Shown piece after piece: positions 1 to 8,824 of a DNA stretch of 64,000 bases. Source of the DNA: Bacteroidaceae bacterium (GTDB lineage Bacteria > Bacteroidota > Bacteroidia > Bacteroidales > Bacteroidaceae). The number at the start of each line of letters is the position of its first letter. Position 1 is the first letter of the stretch. The stretch lies in assembly GCA_024398665.1 (NCBI GenBank), contig JAKSIS010000001.1, forward strand, positions 1-64,000. Direction: 5' to 3'. Under the pieces are notes generated by a model. The model was not told the DNA's origin. It did no database searches and was given only the letters and a program-made list of their open reading frames with translations. A program made the position numbers and the translations under genes.

Positions 1-282
1 ATCGAGACCGACGACTGGCTGACGTCAAATGGGTGACGCATTGATAAAGTCAGGATAGGCTGGCGGCCCGACAGGGTCTGCCTGATCCGTTACCTTGGCG
101 ACAGCATGTTCGAGACTCTGGAATCGGTCAATGCCAAGCTTGCTCCGCACGATACTTTTTCGTGCAACTATCTACAGTTAGGCCGAGAACTGGTTATAGA
201 CAACCTGATGCGGGACGGCAGGGAGATGAGCTACATTGCAGGAAGCCGCAACGGGCTCACCCTGCTGGAGATTGTCGAATGA
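1..282 (+). pseudogene. 3' end of an unrecognised gene with an in-frame stop
   Basis: Reading frame 1 is open from the window edge except for a TGA at 34-36, and ends at the TGA at 280-282. Downstream of the internal stop the frame gives about 81 residues of ordinary protein composition, ending NGLTLLEIVE, and continues naturally from the 11 residues before the stop. This looks like the C-terminus of one gene interrupted by a nonsense mutation or a sequencing error. The first ATG after the stop is at 106 and would give only a 58-residue protein. I do not recognise the family. Alternatively, a short independent gene starts at 106. Confidence 0.4.
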
Positions 283-431
283 AATGAGAAATCAAGTGTT
301 AAGTGGCAAATGAGTCGTTTTACCCGGTTTTATGTAGTACAGAATAAGATCGCCGATATGCATTCCGCCATATGAACCTTCAATAGGGAGCGTGATAGCT
401 TTAGCGACTCCCGCCCTTCCCATTTTTTTTG

Positions 432-439
432 TACCTTTG
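432..439 (+). promoter_or_regulatory. Bacteroidota -7 promoter element of the DjlA-like gene
   Basis: TACCTTTG matches the Bacteroidota sigma-ABfr -7 consensus TAnnTTTG and is followed by C. It lies 20 bp before the ATG at 459, giving a leader of roughly 13 nt. No convincing TTG -33 element is seen at the usual distance. Confidence 0.55.
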
Positions 440-458
440 CCCCAAGAACCAAATCAAT

Positions 459-1229
459 ATGGGAGCAGGCAAATGGATAGGAGGTTTTCTGGGGCTGCTG
501 GCAGGCGGCCCTCTGGGAGCGCTGGCGGGCTTTGCGCTGGGTTCCCTGGCCGAACGTGTCCTCAGCTCTGACATCACTACATCAACAGCCCGTCCCACAG
601 TATCAGACAGCCGTCAGGGTGAACGCAACGGCTTTCTGTTCGCGCTGATGGTCCTTTCAGCCGATGTCATTCAGGCTGACGGGCGTATCATGCACAGCGA
701 GATGGAGGCCATGCGCCGTTTCCTGCGCTCCAGTTTCGGACAGGATGCCGAAACCCAGGGCGATGAAATAATACGCCGCCTTTTCGAACGCCGCAAGCAG
801 ATGGGCGAATCGTGGTGGCGCAGTCAGATACAGGACTGCTGCCGTCAGATTGCATCGGTCATGACTGTCGGACAGCGTCTCCAACTCATCTCCTATCTGA
901 TTACGCTCGCCAAAGCCGACGGCAACGCCGATGCATCGGAAATAAATGTCATAAAATCCGATGCCCTGGCCATGGGACTGTCCGAAAACGATGTTGACCA
1001 GATGCTTGGTCTTGGCGGAAGTTCACTTGACGATGCATACCGTGTGCTTGGCGTCAGTCCCGATGCAAGCGATGACGAACTGCGCAAGGCCTACCGCCAG
1101 CTGGCTCTGAAACATCATCCGGACCGGGTGCAGGCGCTTGGTGAGGATGTGCGTAAGGCTGCTGAAGAGAAGTTTCAGGAAATCAATGACGCCAAGGACC
1201 GCATATGGAAAGCCCGCGGCATGAAATAA
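459..1229 (+). CDS. djlA: DjlA-like TerB/J-domain co-chaperone
   Basis: 256 residues. The N-terminus is a glycine/alanine/leucine-rich hydrophobic stretch (about residues 1-38) that could insert in the membrane. A helical TerB-like domain follows (about 50-185), then a C-terminal J domain (about 192-256) with the HPD motif that stimulates Hsp70 ATPase. This order (membrane segment, TerB, J) is that of DjlA, a DnaK co-chaperone. I chose ATG 459 because the in-frame upstream TTG at 429 lies inside the promoter element. The gene stands alone. TerB alone is often annotated as tellurite resistance, but nothing here supports that role. Confidence 0.8.
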   Translation: MGAGKWIGGFLGLLAGGPLGALAGFALGSLAERVLSSDITTSTARPTVSDSRQGERNGFLFALMVLSADVIQADGRIMHSEMEAMRRFLRSSFGQDAETQGDEIIRRLFERRKQMGESWWRSQIQDCCRQIASVMTVGQRLQLISYLITLAKADGNADASEINVIKSDALAMGLSENDVDQMLGLGGSSLDDAYRVLGVSPDASDDELRKAYRQLALKHHPDRVQALGEDVRKAAEEKFQEINDAKDRIWKARGMK

Positions 1230-1388
1230 CTGAAGTTTCGCGTGAAACTTCAGTTCCAGCCGCTCGCGGCTGGGTCCTCCCCTGAGGGGAGGATGTAGGT
1301 GGGGGTCAGAAAAGGATATAATTTATTCAAGTTTCGCCTTGATGAACCCTGAATGACAGTAATTTGGAACATGCGAAACTTGAATAAT
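1230..1388. repeat. Hairpin cluster between djlA and the esterase gene
   Basis: Three perfect hairpins follow the djlA stop directly: 1230-1253 (10-bp stem CTGAAGTTTC), 1256-1273 (7-bp stem CCAGCCG) and 1275-1293 (8-bp stem TCCTCCCC). A longer inverted repeat has arms TTATTCAAGTTTCGC at 1323-1337 and its complement at 1373-1387. The core AAGTTTCGC recurs at both ends of the interval, so the whole 159 bp is bounded by related inverted sequences. None of the hairpins has a U-tract. The right arm ends 2 bp before the ATG at 1390. It could be a small palindromic repeat element, a terminator array or a leader structure. Confidence 0.6.
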
Positions 1389-1389
1389 T

Positions 1390-1971
1390 ATGAAACTGGT
1401 ATATTTCCACGGATTCATGTCTTCAGGTGCCAGCGGCACAGTCGCGAGCTTGAGACGCATGCTGCCTGAACTGGAGGTCATAGCTCCCGATATTCCGGTG
1501 GATCCCGCGCAGGCTCTTCCTTATCTTCAGGAATATGTGAAACTTGAACAGCCTGATATCATTGTGGGCACGTCAATGGGCGGGATGTATGCGCAGCAGA
1601 TGTTCGGATACCGCAAAATCTGCGTCAACCCGGCCTTCAACATGTCAACCATGTCAAAAGTCATGAGGGCAAACAAGACCTATCCCTTCCAGAACGGGCG
1701 CAAGGACGGAGCCAGGACATTCACAATCACCGGACAGATAGTCCGTAACTTCAATATGATGGAGCGCCAGCAGTTCAAGGGAATAACTGACTTTGACCGC
1801 GAAAACACTTTCGGTCTGTTCGGCATTCATGACACCACAGTCAATACATATGACCTGTTCCAGAAACATTATCCAGGTCATGCCATGCGTTTTGACGGGG
1901 AGCACCGTCTCAATGACAAATCGCTGAAAGCGGCCGTCGTGCCTCTGGTCCGCAGTATTCTGGGCCTTTGA
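1390..1971 (+). CDS. YqiA/YcfP-type small alpha/beta-hydrolase (esterase)
   Basis: 193 residues, the usual size for the compact UPF0227/YqiA esterases. It begins with a beta strand and oxyanion-loop motif (YFHGFMSSG, residues 5-13). The nucleophile elbow is GTSMGG, with Ser62. The likely acid is Asp148 in FGIHDT and the catalytic His is His172 in GEHRLND. The substrate is unknown; E. coli relatives hydrolyse short acyl esters. No signal peptide is seen, so it should be cytoplasmic. The start codon sits at the edge of a long inverted repeat (1323-1387), so the leader may be structured. Confidence 0.8.
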   Translation: MKLVYFHGFMSSGASGTVASLRRMLPELEVIAPDIPVDPAQALPYLQEYVKLEQPDIIVGTSMGGMYAQQMFGYRKICVNPAFNMSTMSKVMRANKTYPFQNGRKDGARTFTITGQIVRNFNMMERQQFKGITDFDRENTFGLFGIHDTTVNTYDLFQKHYPGHAMRFDGEHRLNDKSLKAAVVPLVRSILGL

Positions 1972-2065
1972 TTCATTTGCAGCAGTTACAGCACTGCTTT
2001 AATCCGCGCAGTACAATTGCCTGACTTGCAGCAGGGAAACTTATCAACACCCTGTTGAAAACTTT

Positions 2066-2101
2066 GTGGAAATAAAGTGGGGCAAAGTGGGGCAAAGTGG
2101 A
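2066..2101 (+). promoter_or_regulatory. MraZ operator (phased GTGG boxes)
   Basis: AAAGTGG occurs at 2074, 2084 and 2094, exactly 10 bp apart, with a further TTTGTGGA half-match (GTGGA at 2066) 11 bp upstream. MraZ proteins bind arrays of three to four GTGG/TGGG-type boxes at about 10-bp spacing upstream of their own gene. The array lies just before the -7 element at 2113 and would cover the -33 region, which fits autorepression of the dcw operon. Confidence 0.8.
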
Positions 2102-2112
2102 GTGAAAAGGTG

Positions 2113-2120
2113 TAATTTTG
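2113..2120 (+). promoter_or_regulatory. dcw operon -7 promoter element
   Basis: TAATTTTG fits TAnnTTTG. It lies 28 bp before the mraZ ATG at 2148 and 13 bp after the last MraZ box. Transcription should begin near 2127, giving a leader of about 20 nt. Confidence 0.6.
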
Positions 2121-2147
2121 GGGTCGAATATCAATTGTCAGCAGAAA

Positions 2148-2603
2148 ATGAGCTTTATCGGACAGTTCCCAGCGCGTCTGGACACCAAAAACAGGGTGTT
2201 CATGCCGGCGCAGTTCCGCCGCACATTGCAGCAGAACGGCCAGCAGACACTGGTTGTCCGTAAGGACTTCTTCGAGAACTGTCTGGTGGTATATCCCGAA
2301 TCCCAGTGGCAGGAGGAAATTGCCAGAGTGCGCTCCCGCCTGAACCGTTTTGACGGAAACCAGCAGATGGTTTACAGAAAACTGGTTTCCGAGGCACAGG
2401 AACTGCAGCTTGACGGCAACGGCCGCCTGCTTCTTCCCAAGGCTCTGCTTGAAAAGGCCGGAATTGGTCAGGATGTGCTGTTCGTGGGTATGGAACAGAC
2501 CATAGAGATATGGAACCCGCAGTCAGCTCAGGTACGGCAGGATGAGGCATTCATGACCGATGCGGATTTTGCTGAAGGATTGACGAAATTCATGACAGAG
2601 TGA
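2148..2603 (+). CDS. mraZ: Transcriptional regulator MraZ
   Basis: 151 residues, the normal MraZ length, with the two SpoVT/AbrB-like halves of the family. Each half holds the DxxxR-type motif: LDTKNRVFMP near residue 11 and LDGNGRLLLP near residue 90. MraZ is a ring-forming DNA-binding protein that controls the dcw cluster it heads. I chose ATG 2148 because the upstream in-frame TTG at 2118 overlaps the promoter and adds no conserved sequence. The phased boxes at 2066-2101 are its likely operator. It is followed 25 bp later by rsmH. Confidence 0.95.
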   Translation: MSFIGQFPARLDTKNRVFMPAQFRRTLQQNGQQTLVVRKDFFENCLVVYPESQWQEEIARVRSRLNRFDGNQQMVYRKLVSEAQELQLDGNGRLLLPKALLEKAGIGQDVLFVGMEQTIEIWNPQSAQVRQDEAFMTDADFAEGLTKFMTE

Positions 2604-2628
2604 TTGATAACAGTTACATAAAAGGTAA

Positions 2629-3540
2629 GTGGACAACAGCGGGACTACATATCACGTACCGGTCCTTCTCACACAAAGTGTAGAGGGACTGGTCGTTGAC
2701 CCCGACGGGATTTATGCCGATGCCACGTTTGGCGGAGGCGGACACTCCCGCGAAATTGTTTCCCGACTCAGTCCGAAAGGGCATCTTTACGGTTTTGACC
2801 AGGATGCCGATGCCATGAAAAACACCATAAATGACCCCCGTTTCACATTCGTATATTCAAATTTCCGTTACATGCGCAATTTCATGCGCTGGTACGGACA
2901 TGATCAGGTAGACGGCATTCTTGCCGACCTGGGTGTTTCATGGCATCATTTCGATGACAGCAGCCGCGGTTTCTCTTTCCGCTTTGACGGTCCCATAGAC
3001 ATGCGCATGAACTGCAGGGAGGGCATGAACGCCGCCGATGTGCTGAACGACTATCCTGAGGAGAAGCTGGCACACATTTTCTATCTGTACGGTGAACTGC
3101 AGTGCGGGCGCCAGCTGGCCGCCGCCATTGCACGCTGCCGCCGCAATATACGCATTGAAACCGTTCCGCAGCTTATTGACGCGGTGCGGCCGGTTCTGGG
3201 CCGCGAACGCGAAAAGAAGGAAATGGCCAAACTGTTCCAGGCGTTGCGCATGGAGGTGAACCATGAAGTTGACGCGCTGCAGGAAATGCTGGCGGCGACT
3301 GTCGGACTTCTGAAACCCGGCGGCCGTCTGGCAGTCATAACGTACCATTCGATTGAAGACCGTATGGTCAAGAACCTGATGAAAAGCGGAAACGTTGACG
3401 GAGTGGTCGAGACCGACTTCTACGGTAACCGTCTTGTCCCGTTCAGGTGTATAGGCAAGCCTCAAGTTCCTGATTCCAGGGAGCAGGCTGACAATCCACG
3501 TTCACGCAGCGCCAAACTGCGAATTGCTGAAAGAGTGTAG
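2629..3540 (+). CDS. rsmH: 16S rRNA (cytosine-1402-N4)-methyltransferase RsmH
   Basis: 303 residues, GTG start. RsmH (MraW) methylates N4 of C1402 in the 16S rRNA P site. The SAM-binding motif DATFGGGGHS is at residues 31-40 and the protein begins with the family's YHxPVLL signature. The C-terminus carries the RNPRSRSAKLR-like block (here NPRSRSAKLR), another family hallmark. It is the second dcw gene, and ftsL begins one base after its stop. Confidence 0.95.
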   Translation: MDNSGTTYHVPVLLTQSVEGLVVDPDGIYADATFGGGGHSREIVSRLSPKGHLYGFDQDADAMKNTINDPRFTFVYSNFRYMRNFMRWYGHDQVDGILADLGVSWHHFDDSSRGFSFRFDGPIDMRMNCREGMNAADVLNDYPEEKLAHIFYLYGELQCGRQLAAAIARCRRNIRIETVPQLIDAVRPVLGREREKKEMAKLFQALRMEVNHEVDALQEMLAATVGLLKPGGRLAVITYHSIEDRMVKNLMKSGNVDGVVETDFYGNRLVPFRCIGKPQVPDSREQADNPRSRSAKLRIAERV

Positions 3541-3541
3541 T

Positions 3542-3862
3542 ATGGAGCAGGAAGAGAAGAGGAAGATTGGCGTGCAGCACGTGACAAATCAGGCGCTGAC
3601 AGAATTCCTGCGCCGTCAGATACCGCTGCTGCTTGAGATACTTGTATGCGTGATTGTCTACATTGGCAACAGGTATGCATACCAGCGTGACCAGGTCCTG
3701 GCTGAAAGGCTGCGCCGCGAACTGGTGGATCTTGAGTATCAGGCTTTGAATACCACCAGTGACGTGTCAGCAAAGAGCAAGCCTTCATACATTGAAGAGG
3801 TGGTGACAGCCAACGGGTCAGGCCTTGGTACCACCACTGAACCCCCGTTCCGCCTTAAATGA
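3542..3862 (+). CDS. ftsL: FtsL-like divisome protein
   Basis: 106 residues with one transmembrane helix (about 26-43, PLLLEILVCVIVYIG) followed by a short helical, coiled-coil-like segment. This is the bitopic FtsL/DivIC layout; FtsL links FtsQ and the FtsW-FtsI synthase at the septum. Identification rests mainly on size, topology and position between rsmH and ftsI, because the family is poorly conserved. ATG 3542 follows the rsmH stop by one base. Its TGA overlaps the ftsI ATG (ATGA at 3859-3862), suggesting translational coupling. Confidence 0.85.
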   Translation: MEQEEKRKIGVQHVTNQALTEFLRRQIPLLLEILVCVIVYIGNRYAYQRDQVLAERLRRELVDLEYQALNTTSDVSAKSKPSYIEEVVTANGSGLGTTTEPPFRLK

Positions 3863-6063
3863 GAGAAAAGGTCATGGAAAAGGATAATAATGACAGGGGG
3901 CAGGAGAAGAGGAAGGTGTCACGCCGATATGTGACGCTGTTCCTTGTCATGGCGGCATGGGGTATTGTCATAATCGTCAAGATGGGCTTTGTCATGTTCG
4001 GTGAACGCCAGTACTGGAATGACGTGTCAAAACACCTGACTGCCGTGACCAGGGTCATCGAACCCCGCCGTGGCAACATACTCAGCGATGAGGGGCTGCT
4101 TCTGGCAAGCAGTATGAAGCAGTACCGTATTTTCCTGGATTTCAGGACTGCGGAAAAGGATGAGAAGCGCGCCAAATCAGACCAGACAAGAAAGGACACT
4201 CTCTTTGAGCGGCATATTGACGAGTTCGCGGAGAGCATGCATCAGATTTTCCCCAAGTATTCGGCTCAGGAACTGAAGGCCCATTACCGCAAGGGCAAGG
4301 ATGCCAAATCCCATTCGTGGCTGCTGTTGCCCGGAACATCAAGGAATTCATACCCTATAACATATAACCAGTACAAGTCCCTGGCGCGCCTGGTATGGCT
4401 TAAACCCAAGTATGAGGGCTGGTTCTTCAGCGCCGAATCGAAGATATCGCGACAGCAGCCTTTCGGACAGTTGGCCGCAAGGACATTGGGTGACATGTAT
4501 GTGGCGAAGGATTCGGCAAGATACGGTCTGGAACTGTCGTTTGATTCGCTTCTGCGCGGCATACCCGGCAAGGGTCATATGGAGAAGGTACAGAACGTGT
4601 CGCGCCTGGTGGCGGACCTGCCTGCCGTTGACGGCTGCGACATTGTCACAACGCTGAATGTCGACATGCAGGACATTACCGAATGTGCCCTGCGCCGTGA
4701 ACTGGAGCAGGTCAATGCGGTATCCGGCATTGCTGTTCTCATGGAGGTCAGCACCGGTGACATCAAGGCCATGGCCAGCATGACCAGAACAGAAAACGGT
4801 TACCGTGAAATCCAGAACAACGCCGTGAAGGAGATTTTCGAACCGGGTTCGACTTTCAAGCCCGTATCGTTCATGGTCGCCCTGGATGACGGAAAAGTGT
4901 CACTGACCGACAGCGTTTTCTGCGAGAACGGCCTGTACACCGGATTTGGCGGTGCGCGCATGACCGATGCCGGAAAAGGCTACGGTTGGCTTACCGTACC
5001 CGGAATCATCATGAACTCATGCAATATAGGAACGTCAAAACTGATAAATGCCGCATACAAGGACAATCCGCAGGCATTTGTAGACGGCGTTTACCGTACC
5101 GGCATAAACACCCATTTCGACCTGCAGCTGGTGGGTACTGCCGCTCCTGTGATAAGGCGTGACGGATACTGGGACGCAACCCGCCTGCCGTGGATGTCAA
5201 TAGGATACAACACGCAGCTGCCGGTCATCAACACCCTGGCCTTCTACAACGGCATTGCCAATGGCGGATGCATGGTTGCGCCGCGTCTGGTGCGTGAAGT
5301 CCGCAATGATGAGGGTGAGGTGGTTCAGGAGTTTCCGGTCAGGGTAGTGCGTGAACATATGTGCAAGGACAGCACTCTGGCCAAAATCCGATATATGCTT
5401 GAACTTGTGACTTCACCGCAGGGGTCAGGCAAGAGGGCCGCATCGGACTACTTCAGGGTGGCGGGTAAAACCGGCACAGCACAGCTCTCACAGGGTACCG
5501 CGGGCTATACCGCAGGAAGACGTACGCATATGGTTTCATTCTGCGGATTCTTCCCGGCCGATGCCCCGCAGTACACATGCATAGTGTCAATACGGACATC
5601 GGGCGGCGCTGCAGGCGGCGGAACGATGGCCGCTCCGGTATTTCACGAGATATCGGAAAAGGTCATGGCCAGCCGTAATCTGAGAAGCGTGGACGAGGCG
5701 GCCGACACAGTGGGGCAGTTCCTGCCTAAGGTCCTGCCCGGCAATCTGGCAAAGGCCCGGACGGTACTGAAGGGACTTGGGCACAAGCCTGAATGGGACA
5801 GCAGGGCACAGGCCCGGATGGACAGCATCTGGGGCGTTGTCAGGACTGATTCGGGGCGCTTTGACATGAAGGTGGTCGATATTGACCGCAGTCTTGTGCC
5901 TGATGTGACGGGTATGGGGGCCCGGGACGCCATATACCTTCTTGAAAGTATGGGATTGAGGGTGGACATTACAGGCGTTGGAAAGGTGCGCAGGCAGAGC
6001 CTGGCCAGAAACACCCGTTTCAAAAAGGGTGACAGGATAGAGTTGGAATTGTCAGTCAGATGA
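3859..6063 (+). CDS. ftsI: Septal peptidoglycan transpeptidase FtsI (PBP3) with PASTA domain
   Basis: 734 residues. A cytoplasmic tail precedes one transmembrane helix (about residues 24-44). A PBP dimerisation domain follows, then the transpeptidase domain with active-site S331-T-F-K, S387-C-N and K537-T-G-T. The last ~65 residues form a PASTA domain ([20 protein letters not shown]), as in many Bacteroidota FtsI proteins. It cross-links septal peptidoglycan together with FtsW. The start at 3859 overlaps the ftsL stop by four bases; an in-frame ATG at 3874 is an alternative. murE starts two bases after its stop. Confidence 0.93.
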   Translation: MREKVMEKDNNDRGQEKRKVSRRYVTLFLVMAAWGIVIIVKMGFVMFGERQYWNDVSKHLTAVTRVIEPRRGNILSDEGLLLASSMKQYRIFLDFRTAEKDEKRAKSDQTRKDTLFERHIDEFAESMHQIFPKYSAQELKAHYRKGKDAKSHSWLLLPGTSRNSYPITYNQYKSLARLVWLKPKYEGWFFSAESKISRQQPFGQLAARTLGDMYVAKDSARYGLELSFDSLLRGIPGKGHMEKVQNVSRLVADLPAVDGCDIVTTLNVDMQDITECALRRELEQVNAVSGIAVLMEVSTGDIKAMASMTRTENGYREIQNNAVKEIFEPGSTFKPVSFMVALDDGKVSLTDSVFCENGLYTGFGGARMTDAGKGYGWLTVPGIIMNSCNIGTSKLINAAYKDNPQAFVDGVYRTGINTHFDLQLVGTAAPVIRRDGYWDATRLPWMSIGYNTQLPVINTLAFYNGIANGGCMVAPRLVREVRNDEGEVVQEFPVRVVREHMCKDSTLAKIRYMLELVTSPQGSGKRAASDYFRVAGKTGTAQLSQGTAGYTAGRRTHMVSFCGFFPADAPQYTCIVSIRTSGGAAGGGTMAAPVFHEISEKVMASRNLRSVDEAADTVGQFLPKVLPGNLAKARTVLKGLGHKPEWDSRAQARMDSIWGVVRTDSGRFDMKVVDIDRSLVPDVTGMGARDAIYLLESMGLRVDITGVGKVRRQSLARNTRFKKGDRIELELSVR

Positions 6064-6064
6064 T

Positions 6065-7516
6065 ATGGAAATGATACTTGGACAGCTTATAGCGGGAATA
6101 CAAGTCGAGAATCTGGTAGGGGATGTGAATACTGCAGTCGGTGATATCCAGCTGGATTCCCAGAAAATCACTCCGGGCGCCATGTTTGTGGCAATGCGCG
6201 GAACACGTGTTGACGGTCACACGTACATAGGCAAGGCGGTTGAGCAGGGTGCGTGTGCGGTTGTGTGTGAAAAGTTGCCGGACAGCATTGCACCGGGCGT
6301 CGCATATGTTCAGGTGCATGACTGCGAGGATGTTGTGGGGCGCATTGCCACGACATTCTTTGGCGATCCGTCAAAAAAGGTCAGACTTGTGGGTGTTACC
6401 GGAACAAACGGTAAGACCACAATAGCCACACTGCTGTACAACATGTTCCGCAAGCTTGGATACCGCTGCGGCCTGCTTTCGACAGTATGCAACTACATTG
6501 ACGGGAATCCTGTTCCGGCAGACCATACCACACCTGATGCCGTGACGCTTAACCGCCTGCTGGGCCGTATGGCCGATGAAGGCTGCAAGTATGTCTTCAT
6601 GGAGTGCAGTTCACATGCAATCTGGCAGAAGAGGATAGGCGGACTTGAATATGCCGGAGGCATCTTCACAAATCTGACACGTGACCATCTGGATTACCAC
6701 GGTACGTTTGAAAACTACCTGAAGGCCAAGAAACTGTTCTTTGACTCACTGGGCAGGGACGCCTTCATGGTCACCAACCTTGATGACAGGAACGGACTGG
6801 TCATGGCCCAGAACACCAGGGCCAGGGTGAAGACATATTCACTGCGCAGCATGAGTGATTTCAAGGGCCGTCTGCTGGAATCGGGCTTTGACGGCATGCT
6901 GCTGGAAATTAACGGCCAGGAGGCATTCATGCGTTTCATAGGCCGGTTCAACGCCAGCAACCTGCTGGCTGTATACGGTGCGGCAGTCATGCTGGGCCGT
7001 GACCCCCGTGAAGTCCTGACTGTCATGAGCACTCTGATTCCGGTCAACGGGCGTTTTGATGCGATACATTCCCCAAAGGGTTTCACGGCCATTGTGGATT
7101 ACGCCCATACACCCGACGCACTGACCAATGTGCTTACGACCATTGCCGATGTCATGGACGGAAAGGGACAGGTCATCACGGTGGTCGGTGCCGGAGGAAA
7201 CCGCGACAGGGGCAAGCGTCCCATCATGGCACGTGAAAGTGTGAAATACAGTGACAGGGTTATAATCACAAGTGACAATCCGCGCAACGAGGAACCGCAG
7301 GACATCATTAATGACATGCTTGAGGGACTTGACAGCAGTGACATGAAGAAGGTCCTGACAATTGTTGACAGGCGTGAGGCCATACGTACTGCCTGCATGT
7401 TGGCACAGGAGGGTGATGTGGTGCTTGTGGCAGGCAAGGGTCATGAGGATTATCAGGAGATAAAGGGTGTGAAGCACCATTTCGATGACCATGAGGTCAT
7501 TCGTGAGTGTTTCTGA
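6065..7516 (+). CDS. murE: UDP-MurNAc-L-Ala-D-Glu:meso-DAP ligase MurE
   Basis: 483 residues, cytoplasmic Mur ligase with N-terminal UDP-binding, central ATPase and C-terminal ligase domains. The P-loop is G113-TNGKT and the Mur-ligase ECSSHA motif lies near residue 180. The specificity motif is D404-N-P-R407, the form found in meso-diaminopimelate-adding MurE, so mDAP-type peptidoglycan is expected. It is the fifth gene of the dcw operon. murF is absent from the cluster, as is usual in this phylum. Confidence 0.95.
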   Translation: MEMILGQLIAGIQVENLVGDVNTAVGDIQLDSQKITPGAMFVAMRGTRVDGHTYIGKAVEQGACAVVCEKLPDSIAPGVAYVQVHDCEDVVGRIATTFFGDPSKKVRLVGVTGTNGKTTIATLLYNMFRKLGYRCGLLSTVCNYIDGNPVPADHTTPDAVTLNRLLGRMADEGCKYVFMECSSHAIWQKRIGGLEYAGGIFTNLTRDHLDYHGTFENYLKAKKLFFDSLGRDAFMVTNLDDRNGLVMAQNTRARVKTYSLRSMSDFKGRLLESGFDGMLLEINGQEAFMRFIGRFNASNLLAVYGAAVMLGRDPREVLTVMSTLIPVNGRFDAIHSPKGFTAIVDYAHTPDALTNVLTTIADVMDGKGQVITVVGAGGNRDRGKRPIMARESVKYSDRVIITSDNPRNEEPQDIINDMLEGLDSSDMKKVLTIVDRREAIRTACMLAQEGDVVLVAGKGHEDYQEIKGVKHHFDDHEVIRECF

Positions 7517-7537
7517 ACGTAGACAATTATATAAGGT

Positions 7538-8824
7538 ATGCTGTACGGTCTGTTTGATAGTCTGGAAAAAGCCGGAACCCACATTCCAGGTGCCGGCATG
7601 TTCCAGTATGTGACATTCAGGGCAATATTCGCCCTGGTCGTTTCAATTGTCATTTCGTGCTGGTTCGGCAGTCATTTCATTGACGTGCTCAAGCGGAGGA
7701 ACATTTCCGAAACCCAGCGTGATGCAAGACTTGACCCGTTCGGAGTGGGCAAGGTGGGCGTGCCTACAATGGGCGGTGTGATAATAATCGTGGCAATACT
7801 TGTCCCATGTCTGCTGGTGGGCGATCTTGGCAATGTCTACATGCTGCTCATGCTTATCACTACAGTCATACTGGGCATAATAGGCTTTTCTGATGACTAC
7901 ATAAAGACATTCAGGAAGAACAAGGACGGTCTGAACGGCTGGATAAAGGTTTTCGGCCAGCTGCTGCTTGGCCTGATTGTGGGACTCACACTGAGATACA
8001 GCCCTCAGGTCACGATAAACGAAAAGGTCGAGACCCGGATTGAGAATAACGTTGAAGTTGTCATCAAGACTCCCGATGTCAAATCGACCCGTACCACTAT
8101 ACCGTTCTTCAAGAACCATAATCTCAATTATGCCGACATGTTCAGCTGGATGGGTGAAAACGCCAAATACCGGGCCGGATGGATTTTCTTCGTGCTGCTG
8201 ACACTGTTTGTGGTGACAGCCGTGTCGAACGGTTCGAACCTGAATGACGGTATGGACGGCATGGCGGCAGGCAATTCGGCAATCATCGGAATAACGTTGG
8301 GCATATTGGCGTATGTGTCAAGTAACGTTGTGACGGCCAGTCACTTTGACCTTATGTACATTCCGGGAAGCCAGGAGATTGTAGTTTATCTGTGCGCCTT
8401 TGTGGGCTCACTGGTGGGTTTCCTGTGGTACAATTCATATCCTGCACAGATATTCATGGGCGATACCGGAAGCCTGACCATAGGCGGAATCATAGCTGTC
8501 GCCGCTCTGTGCATACACAAGGAACTGCTGCTTCCCATACTTTGCGGCGTGTTCCTGGTGGAAAGCCTGTCAGTAATCTGCCAGCGCTTCTACTACAAAC
8601 TGGGAAAAAGGAAGGGTGTGCATCAGAGGATATGGAAACGTACGCCCATACATGACCATTTCCGCACCAGCATGGAACAGGTGCTCAAGTCAGACCCCAC
8701 ATCGACCGTCAAGTTCCATGGAAATGACAGCAAGCTGCAGTTCGAGACCAAGATAACCCTGAGAACGTGGATTGTCAGCATCGGACTTGCGGCACTTACA
8801 ATATTGACCTTGAAAATCAGATGA
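7538..8824 (+). CDS. mraY: Phospho-MurNAc-pentapeptide transferase MraY
   Basis: 428 residues with about ten hydrophobic transmembrane helices. It transfers phospho-MurNAc-pentapeptide to undecaprenyl phosphate, making lipid I. Conserved signatures are SDDYIK near residue 112 and N236-D-G-M-D-G, the counterpart of the NxTDGxDG motif. It is longer than E. coli MraY because of a polar insertion of about 60 residues (roughly 155-215), common in Bacteroidota. The start ATG is preceded by ATATAAGGT, the same context as the ftsW start. The stop overlaps the murD ATG. Confidence 0.95.
   Translation: MLYGLFDSLEKAGTHIPGAGMFQYVTFRAIFALVVSIVISCWFGSHFIDVLKRRNISETQRDARLDPFGVGKVGVPTMGGVIIIVAILVPCLLVGDLGNVYMLLMLITTVILGIIGFSDDYIKTFRKNKDGLNGWIKVFGQLLLGLIVGLTLRYSPQVTINEKVETRIENNVEVVIKTPDVKSTRTTIPFFKNHNLNYADMFSWMGENAKYRAGWIFFVLLTLFVVTAVSNGSNLNDGMDGMAAGNSAIIGITLGILAYVSSNVVTASHFDLMYIPGSQEIVVYLCAFVGSLVGFLWYNSYPAQIFMGDTGSLTIGGIIAVAALCIHKELLLPILCGVFLVESLSVICQRFYYKLGKRKGVHQRIWKRTPIHDHFRTSMEQVLKSDPTSTVKFHGNDSKLQFETKITLRTWIVSIGLAALTILTLKIR

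Noticed and set aside
1..282. TGA at 34-36 read as selenocysteine or a recoded sense codon
   Set aside because: TGA is used as a normal stop by many genes in this window, and no SECIS-like hairpin directly follows.
459..1229. Tellurite-resistance gene (TerB)
   Set aside because: The TerB-like domain is joined to a membrane segment and J domain, the DjlA architecture, and no other ter genes are nearby.
2041..2070. DnaA-box-like TTATCAACA suggesting a replication origin
   Set aside because: Single imperfect match, no cluster, no dnaA or AT-rich unwinding region; the MraZ operator explains the adjacent repeats better.
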